NCBI RefSeq assembly: GCF_000340215.1
Contig: NW_006921532.1
Coordinates: 5,159,126-5,223,125 of the forward strand
Origin: Pseudocercospora fijiensis CIRAD86
Taxonomy: Eukaryota; Ascomycota; Dothideomycetes; Mycosphaerellales; Mycosphaerellaceae
Length of the DNA: 64,000 bases
Reading direction: 5' to 3'
The position numbers and the translations under genes are program-made. Positions 10,641-23,400 of the stretch are shown here, piece after piece. The notes beneath the pieces were generated by a model. It had not been told where the DNA came from. It saw nothing but the letters and a program-made list of their open reading frames with translations, and made no database searches. Position 1 is the stretch's first letter. Every line of letters starts with the position of its first letter.

Positions 10641-10965
10641 ACAGTATTCGCCGCCTTAGGTAGAGAAGGGAACGTATTAAAGCCTCGTACTATACTCGCA
10701 GTTAAACTCGCAGTAGTAGTAGCGGTAGCAGCTACGGCTACTACTAACGGCTCGCGTATAAATCGCTCGGTTAGTAGATTAGGGTTCTTAAGACTACACT
10801 AGTTACAGAATACGTATACTTTTAATAGTGTTATATAGTTAGCGCCGGTAATAGTATAAAAGGTACCCTAGACAGGTATTGTTAGTAGTAGAACTAAGGT
10901 AGAACTATAGCAGTAGTATAGAGGTAGAACAAGATAGGAATTAAAAGATTAAGAAGGAAATAGAA

Positions 10966-11161
10966 TGTTAGGGCTAAAGAGGCTATACGTAATTAGTATG
11001 TGATTAGGCCGAGTAAAGCTAGGGTCTTAGTGCCTTAGGCAGGGCTTAGTACTTAGCAATAGGCTAACTTGCCTGCCTTCCTCCCTCTCCTCCTAGTTCC
11101 TTATCGAATACTACTCGTACCTACTACTACCCTATCTACCTGCTAGTATACCCTTCTTATA
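10966..11161 (+). repeat. 5' LTR of chromovirus copy 1
   Basis: 196 bp, starting tgttagggct and ending ctt-ata. It differs from the 3' LTR at six positions, all transitions, five of which are CpA/TpG to TpA. The next bases, tagtattcgat, may be the primer binding site with TGG turned to TAG by RIP. Confidence 0.95.
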
Positions 11162-11399
11162 TAGTATTCGATCTACCCTTTAAGGGTAGTAGCTAGATAG
11201 TCCTTATTTTAAGCTTTTAGCGGTATAGCTACGAAAACCATCGATTTAACTATATTGCGCCTAAAGAACGGGACCTATACGTACTATTCTATTAAAATAA
11301 CCGTACTAATTATTAAGCAAGGCCTTCTATACGGCCTATTATACTAAGTTAATCGCACTAAGCCGATATCTACTAATTCCGCTACATCCGTATCTTAGG

Positions 11400-12810
11400 G
11401 GCTAATAATATATTATTAGTGTCGCCCCTTATAATAGCTAGCTTATTACAAAGCAATAACAACCGCGGCGCCGCTAGCAGCGCTAGTAATAATAACACTA
11501 GTAGTATAGTGCCTACCGAAGTACCTACTAAAGTACCTACTAAAGCACCTACTAAAGAGCCTGCTACTAGGCCTGCCGAAGAACCTATAGTTCTAGGCGA
11601 TAATCTAGAATTGCCTGTTAATAATATTCTTAACAACATTGTTAATCGACGATATAGCTAACTAGCCTTCGGGCCCTAACTAGTAGGGAGACTTTAAGAA
11701 GCTACTTAAAACAGGCTTACTGCCCTACGTTAAGAGCAGCAGCTAAAAGATAACCTCCTCGAGCTTCGCCGCCTTTAAGGGGCCCTAATAACTAATACTA
11801 AGCCGATAGTAGGGCCTTCTTTACTACCCGTTGCAGTCTAAAAGAAGGATGCTAAACTTAAGGACTATACCGTATTTAATAGCTCTAGCCGAAAGCAATA
11901 TAACGACTATATTCGTAACTGTAAGCTTAACTAGCGAAACGTACCTAGGGCTCTTCCGGACGATTACTCGTTAGTCGTCTATACTATACAATATATTAAT
12001 AGAGACCTAAAACGTACCTAGGATAACCATTTCGACTCCCTTACTAATTAGACCGCTATTTAGTAGCAAACCTATAAAACTATTATGCTAGACACCCTTA
12101 GAAACCCTATACTAAGGCAACAATATGCTTAGGACTAGTACCTTCGAGCTAAGTAAAAGACTAATTAATCGGCCCGCTTATTTAAGGCCTATTTAAAAAC
12201 CCTTAAAGACGACCTTCTACCTAAGACTAATTCTATATAGATCTCCGAGATACGCCTAAAACTTAGATAGGAACTTATCCTCGAATTAGACCGTCGCCGT
12301 GTGTTCGAACAAGCTAATCTAATACGCATTTAATTTATAGTCGAAGTAGAAACAGCCGAACGGGCTATTTAGCTCTAATAACGACTAGAATCGAGGATCC
12401 GACTAGCTAGTACTAACCGTAGCAACCGTAGCCGCGGAGGAAACTAGGGTTCCTACTATAACAACAATTCTAATAATAGGAACAGTAACGACCGTAGAAG
12501 AGGCCGTAGCCGACGGCTATATAGAGGAGGCCGCGATAGGGGCCGTAGAAGGGGCTCGTATCCCTATAATACTAACCGCTCGGCTAATAATAGCAACAAA
12601 AGCTACGGTAGTCTACTAACCGGATTGAAGTGCTTCAATTGTAATAGTACTAGCTATCTACTAGGCTAATGCGATAAACCTAAGGACTAGGCCCGAATTA
12701 ATCGTGCTTCCGCTAAATACCGAAAGTACCTCTTAGCGGCTAACGCTACCCCTATAGGCTAACCTTCGAAAAAAGAGTAAGCGCCGCACTAACTATTAGC
12801 CTTGTACGGC
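11400..12810 (+). pseudogene. Degraded gag of chromovirus copy 1
   Basis: Followed in frame through TAG/TAA stops. The early part holds four PTK/EVP-type repeats (about 11510-11570). A central helical capsid-like part starts near FNSSSRKQYNDYIRNCKL (about 11875). An Arg/Gly/Asn-rich basic stretch follows (about 12420-12590), and then the zinc knuckle CFNCNSTSYLLG-C (12631-12675), a CCHC motif whose His now reads Tyr. The frame meets pol at the A6 run 12769-12774. The product would have been the structural nucleocapsid protein. Confidence 0.85.
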
Positions 12811-15800
12811 GTAAGACTATCGATATTATACTAGCTATTATACGTACCTATCTCGTATCGGATACGTATAGAACTAACTATAAGACTAAGGTTATACTAG
12901 ATCTAGGAAATTCAGTTAGTGCCCTTATTAGCTATCGCCTAGCTAAGCAATTAGACCTTCGACAACTGCCTAGGACTAACCTACTAACCCTTGCTTAGTT
13001 TAATAACGCTCGGCACTTGACCTACGGAGCCTACTATATCTATATAGCCCTAAGAGACGACCTCGGCAATAAGCGCCTACTAAACTTTACTACCTACGCA
13101 ATAGACATAGACAGCCTCCTATCTAATATTATTATTAGCAACCCTGTTCTTAAGTACTACGCTATAGCTATAGACTTAGGCATTTAGAAGTAGCGATTTA
13201 GAATCGCTAGGAAAGAGGATATTAAACACATTAATATTAGCGAGTGCCCTAACGATATTAGGGTCCTATTTATTAGCAACCTAATACTAGCCTCCGCCTT
13301 AGCTAATCCGACTGCCGATTTGCTCGGTAGTAATAACGATAAACCTATGCCCCCTAATAATCCTAATTAGCTTGCTCGTATACTAGAGCCTATCCGAGAG
13401 ACCTATATTAATGTGTTTGAACACTACCTAGCATCGATATTGCCTATATTTAAAGAGACGGATTATAAGATTAATATTATAGAGGGTAAGGAGGTTCCTT
13501 TTAGACTACTCTATAACCTTAGTAAGCGCGAGCTTGCTATATTGCGTAAGTACCTAGAGGAAAACCTAGCTAATAGTCGTATTCGGTATAGTAATAGCCC
13601 TGCTAGTGCACCTATCCTGCTCGTACTAAAGAAGGATAGTAGCCTACGTCTATATATCGACTATCGTAGACTTAATACTATTACTATTAAAGACCGCTAT
13701 CTACTTCCGCTTATTAACGAGACCCTCGATCGCCTTTCTAGCGCTTACTTCTATACTATATTAGATATTAAGGATGCGTACTATCGTATTTGTATTCGTA
13801 AGGGCGATAAATAGAAAACAGCTTTCCGTACTTACTATAGCTATTTCGAATACTTAGTTATACTATTTAGCCTAGCTAATGCCCCTATAACATTGTAGTC
13901 CTATATTAATCGGGCCCTTTTAGGCCTATTAGACTACCTCTATATAGTTTACCTAGATAACATCCTAGTTTATACCTATTTACCTAATATTGCAGAACAC
14001 TAGGCCGTAGTACGTAAGGTCCTCGACCGCCTATAAGCCTATAGCCTATATTACAAACCTTCTAAATGCACCTTTGCTACTAAAGAGGTGTCCTTCCTTA
14101 GCTTCCTTATATTAACCGATAGTATTAAGGCTAATCCTAATCGGATTAAGACTATTACTAAGTAGCTAACCCCTACTAGTATTAAGGAGCTTTAATTATT
14201 CCTCGGCTTTGCTAATTTCTATCGTCGCTTTATTAAGGGCTATTTACGGTATATAATGCCCCTAACTAAGCTTACTAAAACTAAGGCTAACCCTACTAGA
14301 GAATTTAAATAGACTAATAGAGTATAAGCCGCTTTTAACGGTCTAAAGCAACGCTTTACTAAAGTCCCCTTATTGTACTATTTCGTACTAAGCAAACAGA
14401 TCCGAATTAAGACTAACGCTTTACAGTTCGCTATATTAGCTATTATGTTATAGCAGGCTAATAACACCTACTAGTACCCGATTGCCTTCTTCTCGAGGAA
14501 GATAATTAATACTAAACGTTGCTACGAGACCTACGAGTAAGAGCTCCTAGCTATTATCGAGGCCTTTAAGTATTAGAGGCACTACCTCGATAGGGCTTAA
14601 TATACAATACAGGTCTATATAGACTATAACAACCTCCGTAGTATTACTAAGGTTACTAGGGTTATAGGTCGATAGGCTAGATAGGCCGTCTACCTCGCCG
14701 GGATCGATTTTAATATATTATACCGGCTAGGCGTAAGTAACCCTACCGATAGCCTATTAAGGCGACCTAATTACGATAGCGAGACTTAATATATTAATTT
14801 ATTGTTTCTAACCCTATAGTATAAGATTGCTATAGCCTGTATTATTAATAAGCAAACGTAGGATAAGCGGACCTCCGGACCCCGCGGCGGCAACAAATAC
14901 TATAGCAGAGTTGTCGTTCTTCTAGTATACGTTAAAAAGGACGTAGATCGCTCGAGCTATAACGACTCGATTAAAGATATTGCTATCTATAGCGACAGCA
15001 CTATAGAAGAGGTTGCAGTTAATCCGGCTGCTAGTGCTATTAGATGTATATAATACGTACCTCGTTTAATAGCGAGGGTACTATTAAATAACCTTGTAAA
15101 TAGGGATAGTTAATAGTTTATAAATAAGCTGTTACGTACTTAGTAGAGGGACGCCTTTGCTATCGAGCGTATTAATAGGCTTATAAGTAGACGGGCGACT
15201 CGATCTAGTAAGAGTAATAGTTAGTCGATCGACGATAAAGGTTACTTAAAGTTTAAGGGCAGATACTATATCCCTGCTAAGCAATCGATTAGATAAGAGC
15301 TTTTAAAGAGGCACTATAATAGTAAGCTCGCTAGTTACTATAGTATAGAGAGGTCGCACGAGTTACTATCGCGTATATGCTACTAGCTAAATAGTAAGCG
15401 GTATATAAAGGAATATATGTAGACCTATATAGTATACTAGCGAGTTAAGGCACTAAAGCACTTACTATTTAGCGAGTTATCTTTACTTCCTGTTCCTAGG
15501 AAGCTATTTACTAGGCTTGTAGTAGACTTTGTTATAGGCCTTCCTTCTACTGAGCGTAGGGGTAGCAAGGATGTATATAATGCTATCCTTGTTATAGTAG
15601 ACCGATTTACTAAGGGCGCTCGATATATCCCGGCGCGGAAAGATTAGACTGCTATCGATATAGTAGAGGCGCTATAGAACAATATCTTCTATATCTATTA
15701 GGGAACCCCTAAGGGGATAGTATCTAATCGTAGATCGATACTAATATCGTACTATTAGAGCGAAATATGCCTATAGCTAAGACTAAAGCATCGGCTATTA

Positions 15801-16620
15801 ATAGCCTTCTATCTATAGACTAACGGTCAAACAGAGAGACAGAATACTACTCTATAGCAGTATCTGCGTAGTTACATTAACGAGAACCTTAAGGATTGGG
15901 TCAATCTCCTATAGCCTATAGAATTCGTATACAATAATAGTATGCACTTATTAACTAAGGTTTCACTATATATAGCTATAATAGGCTAAAACGCTGCCCT
16001 GCTATAAGATCTATTTACCTCGCTCGAGGCCGAGCGTAAGGAAAGGGAAGCGCGTTAAGTACTAGAAACACTAGCGGCAATAGAACGTGTCTAGAAGATG
16101 CGAGAAATCTATACTAAGATAGCTAAGAAATTGATAAAGGCTTAAGAATACTAAAAGGCCTACTACGATAAGCGCTATATACTAATAACCTTTAAACAAG
16201 GCGATATAGTTATGCTTAGTACTAAGAACCTCCGTATCCGCAAACACCTATCGCCTAATAGTAAAACAAGGCCTAAGCTCGTACTAAGATACATTAGCCT
16301 ATTTCGCATCCGAGAACCGAAGGGCAATAGCTAGGCCTACTAGTTATAGCTTCTACCTTATTACACTATCTATAATACCTTCTATATCTCCCTCCTCAAA
16401 CTATACTACTAGCGCGAAGGCGATAAAGCGCCTACTAAGTTAGAAGAAGTCTTAGCTAACAGTAAAGAACTATAGTCTGTAGAACGTATCCTAAAGCATC
16501 GGACTAGGTAGGGCAAGAAGGAGTACCTATTAAGATAGCAAGGCTATCTACCTAAATAGGACTTATAGGAGGCTAAATAGTAAAGACTCGTTTAAGGATA
16601 TAACTAAGTTGTTAGATAAG
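12768..16620 (+). pseudogene. Degraded pol (PR-RT-RH-IN-chromodomain) of chromovirus copy 1
   Basis: One frame, -1 relative to gag, checked at 12891, 13413, 14409, 15519 and 16479. Protease: VILDLGNSVSALIS (12891 on). Reverse transcriptase: the open piece 13413-13814 with YIDYRRLNTITIKDRYLLP, then VYLDNILVY, where YLDN replaces the catalytic YLDD (13950-13961). RNase H: about 14400-14760 with YPIAFFSRK. Integrase: an HHCC-like region from about 15300, VVDFVIGLP (15519), IVSNRRSIL (the second Asp now Asn) and NGQTERQN. Chromodomain: about 16479-16570, with VERILKHRTR then GKKEYLLR. D->N changes and Gln/Trp stops all fit RIP of TpG/CpA. Confidence 0.92.
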
Positions 16621-17889
16621 TATTAGACTAGCGTAAAGAACACGAAGAAGGCTAAGAGCTTATAATGCCTATAATGTTACTACTAAGCCTAGGAATAATA
16701 CTACCCCCGGGGTGCTATTAGCTAACTAATTAGCTATAAGCAATTGTTAGTAAAGGATAATAAGACTACGCTAGTACGCTACGACGCGCCAATTAGTTAC
16801 TACTCTTTCAAGGCTTCTACCTCTTTACTAATGCGCCCTATAAGACCCTTCCCCTAGTATTTAGATCCTCCTTTTGTTCCTTTATTCTATCGAGGCCTAG
16901 GCGATCGGCGAGGACGGCGTCGCGCTTATAATAGCGCGGCCGGCGCGACTATATTAGTAATAGTATTACGGAGTGTATTGCTGTTTAAGAAAGGAAGGAT
17001 ATAGCTATATTAGTAACGGTATTGCCGAGTTGTTATTAGTTAAAGAAGGAAATTAGAAGAAGGTAAAGCTAGCGCTAAGACGACTAGCGCCGCTATTATT
17101 AATATTACTTGCTATTGTTACTACGCCTACAGACACAACCTTGCCTACACTACGAGCCTAAGGCACCTTTAATTAAAACTTTGATTAAAACTTTAAGCCG
17201 CCTAAAAGGATTAAGCGACTAATAGACTAACTAAGGGCAAAAACTATAAAGCTAAGCTAGCTAGGGTCGATCTTGCGGACAATAGGTTACTCCTCGATCT
17301 ATCTAACCCTTTAAGCGAGGCGAACCTCTACTACTGTACTTATAATAGCCTTTACCTATAGAAACTAGACGAGCTATGTTTTTTAAAAGATAAGATAAGA
17401 TTAACAATTAAAGGCTACTAAACCTAACTAATTAGGGCTAGTAAAACTACGATAGTAAATAATAGCTCTCGTAACAATAAGAACAATCCCTCGTAATAAC
17501 AAGAACAACCCTCGGAAGCGGATATTTCTAGGTCTTTTAAGAGTAGACGCAGAGAACTCGGTACGACATTACTTAGAACGGAGGCAGTACTATAATATCC
17601 CGTATACCTACCTATTATAGTAGGGAAGGTGCGCTCGTATTGTAATTAGTCGATAGTCCTTAATTCTTGTAGTTATATATTACTTTATTATATGCAAGGA
17701 TAGCGCAGTTAGAGTTAGACATTGTGTTGTATTAGAGGTGAGGTTTAATATAGTTATATAATTAGGTAGTTGTGCGTTCAATTTAGCGCGGACTAAGCGG
17801 CTTATTAGACCTGCTAAGTTAGTAGCAATAGAGGTCGAGATTAGAACATAGATAGGCTATAAGGGCGCGGCCTTTAGAAGGGAAGCGTA

Positions 17890-18085
17890 TGTTAGGGCTA
17901 AAGAGGCTATACGTAATTAGTATATAATTAGGCCGAGTGAAGCTAGGGTCTTAGTGCCTTAGGCAGGGCTTAGCACTTAGCAATAGGCCAACTTGCCTGC
18001 CTTCCTCCCTCTCCTCCTAGTTCCTTATCGAATACTACTCGTACCTACTACTACCCTATCTACCTGCTAGTATACCCTTCCTATA
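17890..18085 (+). repeat. 3' LTR of chromovirus copy 1
   Basis: 196-bp partner of 10966-11161, preceded by a purine-rich tract and followed by the target duplication cagaa. Confidence 0.95.
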
Positions 18086-18149
18086 CAGAACTAAAACAAG
18101 CGACTCGCGGCCGGCTCGCGGCCGGCTCGCAAATCCCTTATTTTAGATT

Positions 18150-19006
18150 AGTATATATTATTTATAAACTTAATTAATCTAGCCCCGGTATTCGCCCTAC
18201 CTAACGTCTAATTACGAGCTGCTAATAGCTTGTCTAACTCTATTAGTTTAGGCCCTAACCCTATAGCTATATACTCGGCAATTAGCTATCGAAGAAGTAA
18301 GTATACCTAGCGGTAAACTCGCTCTCTATCGCTATTATTCTCGCTACTACTAACTAGATACGAGAAGCCGCGAGTCTATAATACTATCTAACACTAAGTA
18401 AGCGTAGCCTCGGGCAGGTAGGCTTTAAGATCTAGGAATTAGCGAGTCTATTAGCGAGTCTATAGCGAGTCTATAGCGAGTACTATAGAATCTAATATAT
18501 ACCGAATCCTTAAAGGTCTTGCTCTATATTATTAAGTACGCTATTAGGCATAGGAATACCTTAATAAGAATGCCCGCTTAGCTCTAGATAATAGTATAGA
18601 ATATACGGAATACCTAGTACGACGTATAGTCGATTAGCCTGCTTCCTAATCCGATAGCTATTCTAGAGGTAAACAAATTCGAGGACTTTATAGCGTATAA
18701 TTAGTATATAGACTATAAGGAAGGCAATCCGATCGGCTAGCAATTTAGCATCGTATAGTAACTCGCGTAGCAACTCGTAAAAATAGCCCCTCTAGCTATT
18801 TAATATAGGTACTTACTAGCGCTACTATACCTCGATCTGCTAGTTTATCTTACTCGTACTATATTTAAAGCAGTCTTCGAAAGCTAGTAGTTCTAGTTCT
18901 AGTTCCGGATCCGGGTTACTACGAGTCGTAAGGCGAGTCGTAAGGCGAGTCGTATAGTAAGCGTCTACGGCTAGAATCGTTTCCGCCCTACGGTCTAATC
19001 GGATAA
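18150..19006 (-). pseudogene. C-terminal part of degraded integrase-core transposase
   Basis: Continuation of the frame ending at 26147. Across the removed insertion the reading continues IIRLDRRAETILAVDAYY; family members have RSDRGxET here, carrying the second catalytic acid. Downstream text is heavily stopped. It contains ctcgctatag-type repeats at about 18440-18480 and gtcgtaaggcga-type repeats at about 18918-18955. Confidence 0.68.
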
Positions 19007-19202
19007 TATAAGAAGGGTATGTTAGCAGGTAGATAGGGTAGTAGTAGGTACAAGTAGTATTCGATAAGGAACTAGGAGGAGAGGGAGGAAGGCAGGCAAG
19101 TTAGCCTATTACTAAGTGCTAAGCCCTGCCTAAGGTACTAAGACCCTAGCTTTACTCGGCCTAATTATATGCTAATTACGTATAGCCTCTTTAGCCCTAA
19201 TA
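19007..19202 (-). repeat. 3' LTR of chromovirus copy 2
   Basis: 196 bp, reverse complement of the copy 1 LTR; its outer edge is marked by gataa at 19002-19006. Confidence 0.95.
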
Positions 19203-20489
19203 TACGCTTCCCTTCTAAAGGCCACGCCCTCGTAGCCTGTCTATATTCCAATCTCGACCTCTATTGCTACTAACTTAGCAGGTCTAATAAGCCGCTTAGT
19301 CCGCGCTAAATTAAACGTATAACTACCTAATTATGTAACCGTATCAAACCTTACTTCTAATACAATATCTAACTCTAACTGCGCTATCCTTGCCTTACAA
19401 TAAAGTAATATATAACTACGAGAATTAAGGACTATCGACTAATTATAATACGAGCGCGCCTTCCCTACTATAATAGGTAGGCGTACGAGGTATTGTAGCA
19501 CTGCCTCCGTTCTAAGTAATATCGTTCCGAGTTCTCTACGTCTACTCTAAAAGACCTAGAAATGTCCGCTTCCGAGGGGTTGTCCGTTCCGAGGGTTGTC
19601 CTTATTGTTACGAGGACTATTATTTACTGTCGTAGTTTTACTAGCCCTAATTAGTTAGGTTTAGTAGCCTTTAATTGTTAATCTTATCTTATCTTTCAAA
19701 AAACATAGCTCGTCTAGTTTCTATAGGTAAAGGCTATTATAAGTGTAGTAGTAGAGGTTCGCCTCGCTTAAAGGGTCGGAAAGATCGAGGAGTAACCTAT
19801 TGTCCGCAAGATCGACCCTAGCTAGCTTAGCTCTATAGTTTTGCCCTTAGTTAGTTAGTCTATTAATCTACTTAATATTTTAAGCGGCTTAAAGTTTTAA
19901 CTCGGCCTTAAAGTTTTAATTAAACCTTTAATACAGCTATTCTTTTAACTTAAGCAGTATAGCGCGCTTCCGGCCTTAGGCCGTAGTATAGGTAAGGTTG
20001 CCTTCGCAAGTGCAGCGACAATAGTAGGTAATATTAACAATAGCGGCGCTAGTCGTCTTAGCGCTAACTTTACCTTCTTCTAATCTCCTTCTTTAACTAA
20101 TAACAACTCGGCAATACCGTTACTAATATAGCTGTATCCTTCCTTCCTTAACTAATAATATATCCCGTAATACTGTTACTAATATAGCCGCGCCGGCCGC
20201 GCCGATTGCCTAGGCCTCGAGGCCTCGACGGAATAAGGGAACAAGAGGGGGACCTATAGGGCGCGTTAGTAAAGAGGTAGAGTCCTTAAAAGAGTAGGCA
20301 ATTAGTTGACGCGTCGTAGCGCGCCTAGTATAGTCTTATTGTCCTTTGTTGCTAACAATTGCTTGCCTCTAATTAGTTAGCTAATAGTACCCTAGGAGTA
20401 GTATTATTCCTAGGCTTAGTAGTAACATTATAGGCATTATAAGCTCTTAGCCTTCTTCGTATTCTTTACGCTAGTCTAATACTTATCTA

Positions 20490-23400
20490 ACAACTCAGTT
20501 ATATCCTTAAACGAGTCTTTAGCCTCCTATAAGTCCTATTTAGGTAAATAGCCTTACTATCTTAATAGGTACTCCTTCTTGCCCTACCTAGTCCGATGCT
20601 TTAGGATACGTTCTATAGACTACAGCTCTTTACTATTAGCTAAGACTTCTTCTAACTTAGTAGGCGCTTTATCGCCTTCGCGCTAGTAGTATAGTTTAAG
20701 AAGGGAGATATAGAAGGTATTATAGATAGTATAATAAGGTAGAAGCTATAACTAGTAGGCCTAGCTATTGCCTTTCGGTTCTCGGATGCGAAATAGGCCA
20801 ATGTATCTTAGTGCGAGCTTAGGCCTTGTTTTACTATTAGGTAATAGGTGTTTGCGGATACGGACGTTCTTAGTACTTAGTATAACTATATCGCCTTATT
20901 TGAAGGTTATTAGCGTATAGTGCTTGTCGTAGTAGGTCTTTTAGTACTCTTAAGCCTTTGTTAACATCTCGGCTATCTTAGTATAGATTTCTCGCATCTT
21001 CTAAACCCTCTTAATAGCCGCTAGTGTTTCGGGTACTTAACGCGCTTCCCTTTCCTTGCGCTCGGCCTCGAGCGATAGGGGGTCTTATAGTATAGTAGCG
21101 TTTTAACCTATTATAGCTATATATAGTGAAACCTTAGTTAATAAGTAGATACTGTTATTATATACGAACCTAGCTAGTTATAAGAGGTTAACCTATCTAT
21201 TAGAGTCCTTATTAATGTAGCTGCGTAGGTACTGCTATAGCGTAGCATTCTGCCTCTCTGTTTAACCGTTAGTCTATAGATAGAAGGCTGTTAACAGCCG
21301 ATGCTTTAGTCTTAGCTATAAGTATAATTCGCTCTAATAGTGCGATATAAATATCGAGCCCCTATTAGAGACTATCCCCTTAGGGGTCCCCTAATAGCTA
21401 TAGAAGATGTTGTTCTATAGTGCTTTAGCTATATTAATAGCCGTCTAATCCTTCCGAGTAGGAATATAGCGAGCACCCTTAGTAAATCGGTCTATAATAA
21501 CTAGTATAGCGTTAAAGACGTCTTTGCTTCCTTTTCGCTTAGTAGGGGGAAGACCTATAATAAAGTCTATTATAAGCTCTACGAAAGGCTTCTTTAGAAT
21601 AGGGAGTAAAGACAACTCGCTAAATAGTAAGTGCTTTAGTGCTTTAACTCGCTAGCATACTGCATAGGTCTATATATACTCCTTTATATGCCGCTTACTA
21701 TTTAGCTAGTAGTATATACGCGATAGTAACTCGTGCGACCTCTCTATACTATAGTAACTAGCGAGCTTACTATTATAGTGCCTCTTTAAAAGCTCTTATC
21801 TAATCGATTGCTTAGCGGGGATATAGTATCTGCCCTTAAACTTTAAGTAACCTTTATCGTGATCGACTAACTATTACTCTTACTAGATCGAGTCGCCCGT
21901 CTACTTACAAGCCTATTAATACGCTCGACAGTAAAGGCGTCCCTCTGCTAAGCACGTAACAGCTTATCTATAAACGATTAAATATCCCTATTTATAAGGT
22001 TATTTAATAGCACCCTCGCTATTAAACGAGGTACGTATTATATATATCTAATAGCACTAGCAGCCGGAACTACTACAACCTCTTCTATAGTACTATCGCT
22101 ATATAGACTATTACTATAGATAGTAATATCCTTAATCGAGTTATTATAGCTCGAGCGATCTACGTCCTTTCTTTTAACGTATACTAGAAGAACGATAACT
22201 CCGCTATAGTATTTGTTACCGCTGCGGGGTCTAGAAGTCCGCTTATCCTACGCTTGCTTATTAACAATACGGGCTATAGCAATCTTATACTATAGGGTTA
22301 GAAACAATAAATTAATATATTAGGTCTCGCTGTCGTAATTAGGTCGCCTCGATAGGCTATCGGTAGGGTTACTTACGCCTAGCTAGTATAATATATTAAA
22401 ATCGAACCTAGCGAGGTAGACGGCCTATCTAGCCTATCGACCTATAACCCTAGTAACCTTAGTAATGCTACGGAGGTTGTTATAGTCTGTATAGACCTGT
22501 ATTGTATATTAAGCCCTATCGAGGTAGTGCCTCTAATACTTAAAGGCCTCGACAATAGCTAGGAGCTCTTACTCGTAGGTCTCGTAGCGACGTTTAGTAT
22601 TAATTATCTTCCTCGAGAAGAAGGCAATTAGGTGCTAGTAGGTATTATTAGCCTGCTATAATATAATAGCTAATATAGCGAACTGTAAAGCGTTAGTCTT
22701 AATTCGGATCTGTTTGCTTAGTACGAAATAGTACAATAAGGGGACTTTAGTAAAGCGTTGTTTTAGACCGTTAAAAGCGGCTTGTGTTTTATTAGTCTAT
22801 TCGAACTCTCTAGACGGGTTAGCCTTAGTTTTAGTGAGCTTAGTTAGGGGCATTATATGCCGTAAATAGCTCTTAATAAAGCGACGATAGAAATTAGCGA
22901 AGCCGAGGAACGACTTTAGTTCCTTAATTAACGTAGGAATAGGCTATTTAGTAATAGTTTTAATCCGATTAGGATTAGCCTTAACACCCTTAGTTAATAC
23001 GAGGAAGCTAAGGAATAACACCTCTTTAGTAGCAAAGGTGCATTTAGAAGGTTTGCAATATAGTCTATAGGCTCGTAGGCGGTCGAGGACCTTACGTACT
23101 ACGGCCTAGTATTCTATAATATTAGGCAAATAGGTATAAACTAGGATGTTATCTAGGCAAACTATATAGAGATAGTCTAATAGGCCTAAAAGGGCTCGAT
23201 TGATGTAGGACTAGAATATTATAGGGGTATTAGCTAGGCTAAATAGTATAACTAAGTATTCGAAATAGCTATAGTAAGTACGGAAGGCTGTTTTCTATTC
23301 GTTACCCTTACGAATGCGGATACGACAGTACGTATCCTTAATATCTAGTATAGTATAGTAGTAAGCCCTAGAAAGGCGATCGAGGGTCTTATTAATAAGG

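Larger units (their letters stand above)
10966..18085 (+). mobile_element. Full-length RIP-mutated Ty3/gypsy chromovirus, copy 1
   Basis: 7,120 bp bounded by two 196-bp LTRs (10966-11161 and 17890-18085), with a 5-bp target duplication: tagaa at 10961-10965 and cagaa at 18086-18090. The one difference in the duplication is itself a CpA->TpA change. Order on the plus strand: LTR, gag with CCHC knuckle, protease, reverse transcriptase, RNase H, integrase, chromodomain, about 1.25 kb of non-coding 3' region, purine tract (agaagggaag, about 17876-17885), LTR. The C-terminal chromodomain places it in the chromoviruses. Gag and pol lie in different frames. It is inactive: many Gln/Trp codons are TAG/TAA and the RT active site reads YLDN. 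It pairs head-on with copy 2 at 19007-26146. Confidence 0.95.

Noticed and set aside
11419..11661. An independent 80-residue gene inside chromovirus copy 1
   Set aside because: It is the unstopped first part of gag, in the same frame as the CCHC knuckle.
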